From: Synechococcaceae cyanobacterium RL_1_2
GTDB taxonomy: Bacteria; Cyanobacteriota; Cyanobacteriia; Cyanobacteriales; JAAUPO01
DNA length: 5,935 nucleotides
Reading direction: 5' to 3'
NCBI GenBank assembly: GCA_012033095.1
Contig: JAAUPO010000172.1
Span: 1 to 5,935 of the forward strand
Positions within the stretch are counted from its first letter, which is position 1, and the number at the start of each line of letters is the position of its first letter. The translations under genes and the position numbers were made by a program. Below the pieces are notes generated by a model. The model made no database searches and was not told where the DNA came from. It worked only from the letters and a program-made list of their open reading frames with translations. Below, in pieces: positions 1-5,935 of this stretch.

Positions 1-95
1 TATTACTGGGACCCTTCAATGCCCTAACTCCGAATTGGGGGACTTCATTGGTTAAAATCTAGGTGATTTTATCCAAAATAGGGGGCAAGGAGGAC
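1..95 (+). repeat. G/C-run hairpin repeat, copy A (decayed)
   Basis: The block from about 21 to 95 aligns with the copy at 5851-5935 in the same orientation: CCCTAA, then TTGGGGGACTT (36-46), an exact 16-base match AAAATCTAGGTGATTT (54-69, against 5893-5908), and GGGGGCAAGG (81-90). The C-runs that pair with the G-runs are largely lost, so neither hairpin forms well. This looks like an old copy. The left limit is unclear. Confidence 0.7.
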
Positions 96-1372
96 TTTTC
101 AAACATCCTTTAAGCTTTTTACTTCTAAAATTCCAAAAATCTATCTGGGGTTAATTAATAGCTGAAATTATCTAAGCTTAACAGATCTTAATAATTGACT
201 TCGAGCAATGCACTGGCAATTACCTTCTTCTGAGTTACCTCCTGTCTGGTTAATTGAGCTAATCCGCGCCCAAAATCCTAGTTTTGACGGTAATTATGCG
301 GCAAAATTGTTATGGGATCGAAACCTGCGCGATCGCGAAGCCATTGAAAAATTTTTAGATGCAGATTTATATCAGCCCACCAGCCCATTGGAGTTTGGCC
401 AGGAAATGAAATGGGCGATCGCTCGGATTAAGTTAGCCCTCGCTCGCAGGGAAAAGGTCTGGATTTGGGGGGATTTTGATGCGGATGGAGTGACTGCCAC
501 CAGTGTGTTATGGGAAGGATTAGGACAATTTTTTACCCAGGAAGTAACCCTGTTTTATTACATTCCCGATCGCTCCAGGGAATCCCATGGTTTAAATCGA
601 ACGGGGTTAGAACGGCTTAAAGAGGAAGGTTGTAGTTTAATTATTACCTGTGATACGGGGAGCACCAACGGCCCAGAAATTGACTACGCCCAAACCTTAG
701 GGATGGACGTGATTGTGACCGATCATCACACGTTGCCAGAGGAACGGCCCAACGTGGTAGCAATTATTAACCCTAGGTATTTTATTGAGGATCATCCCCT
801 CTATTCCCTATCGGGGGTGGCGGTGGCTTATAAATTAGTAGAAGCGGTTTATCATCAATTGCCCAGTGAGGATAAACAACCCTTGGAATATTTATTGGAT
901 CTTGTCGCGATCGGTTTAATTGCTGATCTAGTGGAGCTGAAGGGGGATTGCCGTTATCTCGCCCAAAAAGGCATTGAACAATTACAACGCCAAGCTCCAG
1001 AGGAAACCTACCACCATCCTGGGGTACACCATCTATTACGGCTATGTCGATCTAGCGGCGATCGACCGACGGCTATTTCCTTTGGCATTGGCCCCAGAAT
1101 TAATGCGGTGAGTAGGATTCAAGGTAATGCCCGTTTTTGTGTGGAGTTACTGACTAGTCAGGAGGAACCCCAATGCAAAAAGCTGGCGGAAACAGCAGAA
1201 TTGCTTAATACCCGTCGTAAAGAGTTGCAAAAAAATACCCTGAAGCAAGTGGAGCAAAGGGTTGCAGCGTTAGATTTGTCCACCACGGGGGTAATTGTGT
1301 TAGCCGATCCCCAATGGCAGGGGGGAGTGTTGGGTTTAGCGGCGGGCCAGATTGCCCAAACCTACGGCCGGC

Positions 1373-1374
1373 CA
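1373..1374 (+). other. Frameshift 1 in recJ (one base missing)
   Basis: Frame 1 reads Tyr-Gly-Arg at 1363-1371 and then only CC before ACC-ATT-TTA, which continues the RecJ sequence (TILLTID) in frame 3. One C, or any base completing a Pro codon, is missing next to the GGCCGGCC palindrome at 1366-1373. Without it, translation ends at TAA 1384-1386 after 392 residues, losing the DHHA1 GGH motif. Confidence 0.85.
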
Positions 1375-1720
1375 CCATTTTATTAACCATCGATGAAGAG
1401 GCAGGCATCGCTAGGGGTTCGGCTCGATCGGTAAACAGTATTGATTTGTATCAGTTAGTTCACAGTCAACGGGAATTGTTGCTAGGTTTTGGTGGCCATC
1501 CCTTTGCTGCGGGGTTAAGTTTGTCCTTGGCAAATTTGGATTTATTCATTAACAGTATTAATCAAGGTTTAAGGCAACAGGCCGGAGATCCCAATCAAAT
1601 TAAACCGACGATCGCGGTGGACTTAGGGGTCACGGTGGCGGCATTAGGGCCCGATTTATTTCGGGAATTAAAGTTACTAGAGCCCTGTGGCATGGGCAAT
1701 CCGACCCCCAATCTTTTGAT

Positions 1721-1727
1721 CAAAATT
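1721..1727 (+). other. Frameshift 2 in recJ (one A missing from an A run)
   Basis: Frame 3 reads LLIK and then IVG followed by TAG at 1734-1736. Adding one A to the four-A run at 1722-1725 gives LLIKNCWVEGVWNKN and joins frame 2 without a gap. The apparent GTG start at 1742 in frame 2 is therefore internal to recJ and not a separate gene. Confidence 0.85.
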
Positions 1728-2482
1728 GTTGGGTAGAGGGGGTGTGGAATAAAAATATTACGGATCGCCAAGGCAAACAGATTAGTTATCTGCGCACTAC
1801 GTTCCAATTATTTGATGAATCCACTCACCAGGGTTTTGAGGGGCAATGGTGGGGCCATAGCAAAGATGATTTACCCGGTGGCCACCGATTTGATGCGATC
1901 GTGAGGCTAGATTTTAATACCTATGATAAAAAATATATTCTAGATTTGGTGGATATTAAACCTGCCCAAGCCATGGGTCAAACTTCTTGGCAATCCCCTA
2001 AAATTTTAGATTTTCGTCAGGAACCAAATTATCGTCAACAGGAAGATTGGATTGTGATCGATCGCTGTCCTGATTCCTGGCGGGCCCTAGAGCAATCCTA
2101 TCAACGGGCCCGCCAGTCTAACCATCCCCTTGCCCTTGCCTATCGGGAACAATGGCAACGGCAGGCCGAGCAATGTTGGCGACAACTGATGGGGGTGGCT
2201 AAATACCTAGTCCGCACTGGGGAAGTAAAATCTGTGGATTTGATTGCACAAAAATTAGAGCTTAATGCCACAAGCTTACACCTTGGGTTAAATGCTTTAC
2301 TTAGTATGGGGTTTAACTACACCATTAACCAAGGTCACATTGCTGTTAAGTACGACGCGATCGCTGCTAATCCTGATGACCACGCGATCGAATTGTTTTT
2401 GTTTGCCGTGGCGGAGGAACAATTTCAACGGCACTTTTTCCAAACGGTTCCCCTGCCGGTCATTGAAAAACATTTAGCTTAA

Positions 2483-2875
2483 CTTTAGTTCGATTTAATA
2501 ATTTTGTACCTATAGCCGTAGCCCATCTGATCGCAACAGATTCATCATGGTTAAAATTTCACTAAATGAGCTTTTTAGCCCTTAGAGCCGATTTATCAAG
2601 CCCCCCTTGCCCCCATCCTGGGGGAGAAATTTCTGAAAAATCATGAAAAGTTCCCCAACGGTGGGGGATTTAGGGGGCATAACTTTCGGGAATTTAGGGG
2701 GCTTGTGCGTAAGTCCTAAGCCTTTTAGAAATGTCCTGATATTTATGTATAGTCAATTTAATTTAGTATGGGGTGGCTGTTCCTCTCAACGGAATGTTTT
2801 CAGATCTATTTGTTTCCCCTAATTATTTAAAAAGACTATATTTATGGCTATAGCGAGAATAGTCCCAAATATTCC
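2483..2875. other. Convergent intergenic region, no gene seen
   Basis: This stretch lies between the ends of recJ (+) and the GldG-type gene (-). I see no plausible coding frame. Its main content is the inverted repeat element at 2597-2704, whose hairpins are the only visible structures that could act between the two converging transcripts. Neither hairpin is followed by a clear T run, so I do not call an intrinsic terminator. A further weak inverted pair (ctatagccgta 2510-2520 against tatggctatag 2843-2853, 10 of 11 matching) flanks the stretch. Confidence 0.6.
2597..2704 (-). repeat. G/C-run hairpin repeat, copy B (inverted orientation)
   Basis: The ends are complementary: CAAGCCCCC at 2597-2605 against GGGGGCTTG at 2696-2704. 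Inside are two hairpins, CCCCC-ATCCT-GGGGG (2610-2624) and CCCCA-ACGG-TGGGG (2653-2666). Read on the minus strand, the order (GCCCCCTAAATCCCCC, hairpin, ACTT, AT-rich spacer, hairpin, GGGGGCAAGGGGGGC) matches the copy at 5851-5935. A short direct duplication of ATTTAGGGGGC (2668-2678 and 2692-2702) extends the right end beyond the core element. Such elements are commonly seen scattered through intergenic DNA in filamentous and unicellular cyanobacteria; mobility is unproven. Confidence 0.8.
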
Positions 2876-4388
2876 TTAACGCCGTTGCCACCAGAAATAG
2901 ATCGCTAAACCTAACCCGAAGCTAGGGAAAAACAATAAGGCTAAGCCCCTAATTAACCAAGGTGTGCCCCCTGTGAGATTAATGCGCCGCGATCGCGATT
3001 CTTTGGGGGTAATATCCAGGAGGTTGTCATTTTTTTTGCTCAACCAACCGATGGATTTAATAAATAATTGATTATTAATCTGTTGTTCAAATAAACCATT
3101 TTTAGCAAAGTCCCCATCACTAAACACCACCATTCTTTGATTCGGTTCTTTAGTCAGGGCATAGCCAAGGGTGAGGGGCCCCGGTTGATCCTGTTCAGCG
3201 GGGTTGAGGGTCGGTTCTTCCTGGGCATTAGCTTCTGCCCAACTGTCATTGCCCGTAGTCACTAATGGAAAAGCCGCGATCGCTGAATCTTCCTGTGCTT
3301 CAAAACTCAATGAGCCCACATTTTGAAAGAACGCATAGTCATTATTAAAACCCTCGGTGATGGGATGGCTGCCATAGTTTTCTATTAATAAATCCCTAGG
3401 GCCAAACCCAAATACTTGTTTATTTTTAGTGTCACTGACCACAAACCGGCGATCGAGGGTCAATTGCCATGGGGTTAAAATCTCTTCTAAACCCGTTTGG
3501 GGTTCCGGCTCTAACATTAGTAATACACTACCTCCCCCGGCTTGATATTCTTCTAGGGCTTTAATCTCCCCAGCTAAAAACCGTTGTTGGGGCCCCACGA
3601 TCGCTACAACCGTAGCATCTTCAGGGATCCGGCCAACGGTACCGAGGCTGAGGGACTCCACGGAATAGCTTTGTTCCTCTAAGGCATTTACCCCTTGCCA
3701 TAAACCCCCTTCCACTGGTTCCAAGGAAGCTTCCCCATGGCCTTGTAGAAAATAAACCACATTGGGGCGATCGCTCTGAATATCAAGCATAGCCTGGGTA
3801 ATTTGCTGTTCTTCTAGTAACTGGGGCGGCCGAAGGCGGGTGATTAATTGGCGTTGATCTCCAAACTCAAGGTGTACTTCTCCGTCTTGCTCCACTTCAA
3901 ATTTATTGGCTAGCCCTAGATCTAATTCTGGATCGACAAAGGTAAAGTCAAACTTGGGGTTAGCATTGCGGTATCGAGTCAACAATTCCTCATCTTCAGG
4001 ACTGGGCTGACTGGTAAAGAAAAATAATTTGATGGAGGAAGGTAGCTGGGCCACCACTTCCTGGGTTTGGGGAGAGAGGGTAAATTGCTTAGTTTCAGTC
4101 AAGTCCCATTGATGACCATAGCGGGCAAAAATAAAAGTTTAACGCCCCTAATAGGCTAATAAAGCCGATCGTGGACACCGTGATGTTGCTACCAGTAATT
4201 ACCCATCGTTGTTTCCACAGGGGGTTACGGAATAGGATAATGCCGGTCGTCGTAGCCATGATCGTCGCCCCTAAAATGAGGAGGGTAATGACTAGGGGGT
4301 CAAAACCCGATATGGCCCCCGCCATTAGGCCTGCCATCGCCAGACCCAGCCCCATTAAGCCGATTAAATATAGGATGAATTTACCCAT
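2876..4388 (-). pseudogene. GldG-family auxiliary membrane protein of an ABC-2 transporter, frameshifted once as sequenced
   Basis: This is the extracytoplasmic partner of an ABC-2 permease, of the GldG / ABC-transporter auxiliary type; its substrate is unknown in cyanobacteria. The start is ATG 4388-4386, directly preceded by TTA and an in-frame TAA. Residues 1-87 form an N-terminal membrane region with three hydrophobic stretches (about 5-27, 31-52, 69-87). The family hallmark LTETKQFTLSPQT follows from residue 96, then a mixed soluble domain including YFLQGHGEASL (212-222), and a C-terminal anchor at about 479-500 ending in WWQRR. One extra base in the T runs (plus strand 4127-4136) splits it into a 97-residue piece (4388-4095) and a 408-residue piece. 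Removing it gives 503 residues, close to the usual family length. The permease stop lies 19 nt upstream, suggesting one transcript. Family call is secure; the break may be a sequence error. Confidence 0.85.
4127..4136 (-). other. Frameshift in the GldG-type gene (one extra base in A/T run)
   Basis: On the coding strand, Asn (AAC, 4139-4137) is followed by ten bases, TTTTATTTTT, before GCC-CGC-TAT (Ala-Arg-Tyr) opens the frame of the rest of the protein. Nine bases are needed. Dropping a T from the first run gives NFIFARYGHQWDLTE; dropping one from the second gives NFYFARYGHQWDLTE. As sequenced, the N-terminal frame instead ends at TGA 4097-4095. Confidence 0.85.
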
Positions 4389-4407
4389 TAATTATTATTA
4401 ATTACCG

Positions 4408-5187
4408 TTAATTTCGTTGAAACCTCAGGGCCTCCATAGATTGGGTTGTTAAAAATACCCCCAAAACAATATAGCTGATCAGCATCGCGACACTACCAGT
4501 ATCGATTAATCCCCTCAACAGATTGTTGTAATGTCTCAGTAGGGATAAATGGTTAAGGATAGTCCCTAAAATACCATCGTTATTTTCTGCGATCGTGTCG
4601 ATCACCCACAACATCAACACCAGTCCAAAAGTCATCATGGCGGCAATGATGGTGTTGTCGGTGAGGGAGGAAATAAACATCCCCAAGGAAAGAATGGCCG
4701 CCCCTAACAAAATGATGCCGCAGTGGGCAATCAAGGGTAACGCTGGCCCCAGGGCGGGAGTAGTTGCGCTTAATACGATCGCTTCGAGTAGTAAAAAGGG
4801 CATCGTTAAGGTGATAAAAAACACTAACACCCCTAGTAATTTTCCCACCGCGATCGACCAATGGGAGAGGGGGGAAGTAGCTAATAACTCTAAGGTGCCG
4901 AGCTGTTTTTCCCTAGCATAAAGGCCCATGGATAGTAGGGGCAAAATGAATAGCACTAAAGACCCCATCAATCCCCAAAAACCTTGAATAAATTGGGTTG
5001 CCACGTCCACCGATTGGGGTAATAGCCCCATCTGTTCTCCCATGGCTACATCTTGAATTAAGCCAAACAAAATAATGACGAAAAAGAATCCTGACATTAA
5101 CCAGAATACCGCCGCGATCGCGTAGGCAAAAGGGGAGAGGAAATAGGATAGAAGTTCTTTGCGAAAGATGGCAATAACGGCATTCAT
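4408..5187 (-). CDS. ABC-2 type transporter permease, GldF-like
   Basis: This 259-residue inner-membrane permease would form the channel of an ABC exporter together with a GldA-like ATPase and the GldG-type protein encoded just downstream. Six hydrophobic segments are visible (about residues 19-44, 68-90, 115-138, 148-172, 179-199 and 231-249). Between the second and third lies the conserved ABC-2 coupling stretch: REKQLGTLELLATSPLS at 92-108, followed by GK at 116-117. The N-terminal amphipathic start (IFRKELLSYFLSPFAY) is also typical. ATG 5187 is the first available start, since an in-frame TAA lies nine codons upstream; there is no strong Shine-Dalgarno. The gene is intact and contains a HIP1 site at 5114-5121, so it looks native. 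The cognate ATPase gene is absent from the 748 bases upstream in this window. The substrate cannot be told from sequence; the gliding-motility name comes from Bacteroidetes homologues and does not show gliding here. Confidence 0.9.
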   Translation of the reverse strand: MNAVIAIFRKELLSYFLSPFAYAIAAVFWLMSGFFFVIILFGLIQDVAMGEQMGLLPQSVDVATQFIQGFWGLMGSLVLFILPLLSMGLYAREKQLGTLELLATSPLSHWSIAVGKLLGVLVFFITLTMPFLLLEAIVLSATTPALGPALPLIAHCGIILLGAAILSLGMFISSLTDNTIIAAMMTFGLVLMLWVIDTIAENNDGILGTILNHLSLLRHYNNLLRGLIDTGSVAMLISYIVLGVFLTTQSMEALRFQRN

Positions 5188-5302
5188 AAATAATTTGCAA
5201 TTTGCAGCTAGGGGTTAGAACAAGGGCTCTTTGGGAAATTATGGAGGGCAACCAACTTAAACTTAATCCAGCACCGAGGGTCTTAACATCATGGCCAAAG
5301 GA

Positions 5303-5330
5303 AAGGCTTATACTAATTTTATAAAATAGG
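5303..5330 (-). promoter_or_regulatory. Possible promoter for the permease / GldG-type operon
   Basis: Read on the minus strand, this AT-rich stretch contains TATAAA (within the 12-bp palindrome ATTTTATAAAAT, 5316-5327) and a second -10-like GTATAAG just downstream. No clear -35 element is spaced correctly. It sits about 120-140 bases upstream of the permease ATG. The call rests on position and AT-rich boxes only. Confidence 0.2.
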
Positions 5331-5354
5331 ACAGACGATAAAACAGACGATAAA
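5331..5354 (+). repeat. 12-bp perfect tandem duplication
   Basis: ACAGACGATAAA occurs twice back to back (5331-5342 and 5343-5354), upstream of the AT-rich candidate promoter of the minus-strand permease gene. It could be a replication-slippage duplication or a pair of direct-repeat protein sites at about one helical turn. The sequence alone does not decide. Confidence 0.85.
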
Positions 5355-5425
5355 AGTGTGAAGGTAGTGCTACAGCTGTAAGGATATTTAGACCCAGGAT
5401 AATTGATTATCAAGGGTTTTAATCT

Positions 5426-5537
5426 TCCTGATCCTTACTTGTATAGGACTACCAGTGTGAAATCTTTGCTATATAGCAATCCTAAATAGCTTGTGGCAAT
5501 TGAGTACATTGAAAGCCAAATCTAGTAAGGATCGGGA
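5426..5537. repeat. Inverted-repeat element 1 (MITE-like, degenerate)
   Basis: The arms TCCTGATCCTTACT (5426-5439) and AGTAAGGATCGGGA (5524-5537) are complementary at 13 of 14 positions. The interior contains the perfect 14-bp palindrome TTGCTATATAGCAA (5466-5479) and GGCAATTGAGTACATTGAAA (5495-5514). That interior block and the arm core GATCCTTA recur in the element at 5643-5793, so the two look like diverged copies of one family. No coding capacity and no clear target-site duplication were seen. Confidence 0.55.
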
Positions 5538-5642
5538 GCATCTCACTTTTGCAGAAACACTCATCTTAGGAATAAGAATTTAATAACATCTAAAACTTAA
5601 ATATCGATGGGTTACGCTCCCTTGAAGGATACCCTACAAATT

Positions 5643-5793
5643 TCTAAATTATTTAATTCACGATCCTTAGGAGTTGAAACCCCTATTTTGTCGTTAGCAA
5701 AGTAGGCAATTTACATAATTGAAATGCTCGCTAAGGATCTTCATGTTATGACCTAATTAGGACTGCTATGGATTGTGAATTAAATAACTTAGA
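5643..5793. repeat. Inverted-repeat element 2 (MITE-like)
   Basis: The outer arms TCTAAATTATTTAATTCAC (5643-5661) and GTGAATTAAATAACTTAGA (5775-5793) are complementary at 18 of 19 positions. Nested inside, GATCCTTAG (5662-5670) pairs with CTAAGGATC (5731-5739) exactly. The interior block GGCAATTTACATAATTGAAA (5705-5724) resembles that of element 1, and a 10-bp palindrome CCTAATTAGG lies at 5752-5761. The nested arms could fold into a long stem as RNA or mark the ends of a non-autonomous transposable element. No transposase is nearby. Confidence 0.6.
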
Positions 5794-5850
5794 GAATGTT
5801 TACAAAGTATCAAATGTTGTTGAATCGCTTCTCAATCCCCCAAGTTGATC

Positions 5851-5935
5851 GCCCCCCTAAATCCCCCCAAGTTGGGGGGACTTAATTACCTAAAAATCTA
5901 GGTGATTTCCCCCAGACTGGGGGGCAAGGGGGGGC
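5851..5935 (+). repeat. G/C-run hairpin repeat, copy C (well preserved, reaches window edge)
   Basis: The element starts GCCCCCC (5851-5857) and ends GGGGGGGC (5928-5935), which are complementary termini. It contains two hairpins, CCCCCC-AAGTT-GGGGGG (5863-5879) and CCCCC-AGACT-GGGGG (5909-5923), separated by an AT-rich spacer. Just outside, ATCCCCCAAGTTG (5835-5847) partly duplicates the first hairpin arm at 5861-5873. It is the best copy of the family and may continue past the window. Confidence 0.8.

Larger units (their letters stand above)
208..2482 (+). pseudogene. recJ: RecJ single-stranded-DNA-specific 5'-3' exonuclease, frameshifted twice as sequenced
   Basis: RecJ degrades single-stranded DNA 5' to 3' in RecF-pathway recombination, base excision and mismatch repair in the cytoplasm. 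The frame opens at ATG 208, the first possible start because an in-frame TGA lies at 196-198; no clear ribosome site is visible. Frame 1 (residues 1-388) carries the DHH motifs: DFDADG with D89/D91/D93, D149 in ITCDTG, DHH at 172-174, NPR near 188-190, IAD at 238-240, then GPRINA at 295-300. Frame 3 resumes at 1374 with ARGSARS (402-408), the DHHA1 signature GGHPFAAG (429-436) and GMGNPTP (495-501). Frame 2 resumes at about 1727 and runs to TAA 2480-2482. Restoring one base after 1373 and one A in the run at 1722-1725 gives 758 uninterrupted residues, much longer than E. coli RecJ (577), with an unassigned C-terminal extension. All motifs survive, so recent mutation or sequence error is likelier than old decay. 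Family identity is very secure; pseudogene status is not. Confidence 0.9.
5188..5850. other. Long intergenic region upstream of the permease, no gene seen
   Basis: No frame of convincing length or composition is present on either strand. The stretch is AT-rich, has stops in all frames and lacks HIP1 sites. It holds a 12-bp tandem duplication (5331-5354), two inverted-repeat elements (5426-5537 and 5643-5793), a short hairpin (GGGT 5609-5612 pairing with ACCC in the following 25 bases) and the presumed promoter of the permease operon. No tRNA or other known RNA fold was recognised by eye. Confidence 0.6.

Noticed and set aside
1721..1736. Programmed ribosomal frameshifting in recJ
   Set aside because: There is no X-XXY-YYZ slippery heptamer in the required frame at either junction, and the short runs are poor substrates for transcript slippage.
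1742..2482. Independent gene starting at GTG 1742
   Set aside because: The encoded protein continues RecJ directly (CWVEGVWNKN joins upstream once one A is restored), and no ribosome site or promoter precedes the GTG.
2597..2704. Bidirectional intrinsic terminator
   Set aside because: The hairpins are G/C-rich but no T run follows on either strand, and the same structure occurs elsewhere as a dispersed repeat.
2510..2853. Insertion element bounded by ctatagccgta / tatggctatag
   Set aside because: The arms are only 11 bases with a mismatch, there is no coding content or target duplication, and chance is a sufficient explanation.
2876..4102. Separate 408-residue gene starting at TTG 4102
   Set aside because: The residues upstream in the same frame (ARYGHQWD) belong to the family consensus, and the missing membrane anchor is encoded just upstream in another frame.
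4171..4401. Plus-strand open frame
   Set aside because: It lies antisense to the N-terminal membrane part of the GldG-type gene, has unusual composition (many M, R and P) and matches nothing recognised.
4595..4921. Plus-strand open frame of 108 codons
   Set aside because: It is a shadow of the intact permease gene on the opposite strand.
4913..5413. Minus-strand open frame of 166 codons overlapping the permease start
   Set aside because: It runs out of frame through the permease N-terminus and the duplicated, AT-rich upstream DNA; its composition (Ser/Cys/Tyr-rich) is not protein-like.
5426..5793. CRISPR array or tRNA cluster
   Set aside because: The repeated blocks are diverged, only two, inverted-repeat bounded and unevenly spaced; no cloverleaf or anticodon arm was seen.
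5768..5848. 26-codon plus-strand frame MDCELNN...
   Set aside because: It is very short, overlaps an inverted-repeat arm and ends in the hairpin repeat; no ribosome site is visible.

Overview
The window looks like cyanobacterial chromosome, most likely Synechocystis or a close relative. The main clue is seven perfect copies of the HIP1 octamer GCGATCGC (starts at 329, 415, 2357, 2989, 3276, 3767 and 5114), all inside genes, plus G/C-run hairpin repeats in the intergenic DNA and weak or absent Shine-Dalgarno sequences. The genus is inferred; no marker gene fixes it.

Layout. Positions 1-207 hold a decayed dispersed repeat and the recJ upstream region. Positions 208-2482 (+) encode the DHH-family single-strand exonuclease RecJ, split into three frames by two single-base deletions. 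Positions 2483-2875 are a convergent intergenic region with an inverted copy of the same repeat. Positions 2876-4388 (-) encode a GldG-type auxiliary protein of an ABC-2 transporter, split by a one-base insertion. Positions 4408-5187 (-) encode its intact six-helix permease partner, 19 nt upstream of the GldG-type gene and probably in one operon with it. Positions 5188-5850 are non-coding and hold a 12-bp tandem duplication and two related inverted-repeat structures that look like degenerate miniature elements. Positions 5851-5935 are a third, well-preserved copy of the G/C hairpin repeat, reaching the window edge.

How the genes relate. The permease and GldG-type protein are membrane partners of a GldA/GldF/GldG-like exporter. 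The ATPase is not in the window, so it must be encoded elsewhere or the pair is orphaned. RecJ is functionally unrelated and convergent.

The main caution is that two of the three long genes are frameshifted, each time by one base in or beside a short run of identical bases, while every recognisable motif is kept. Consensus errors in the assembly explain this at least as well as true gene decay. I found no convincing new biological system. The most original signals are the paired inverted-repeat elements at 5426-5537 and 5643-5793 and the three-copy hairpin repeat family.
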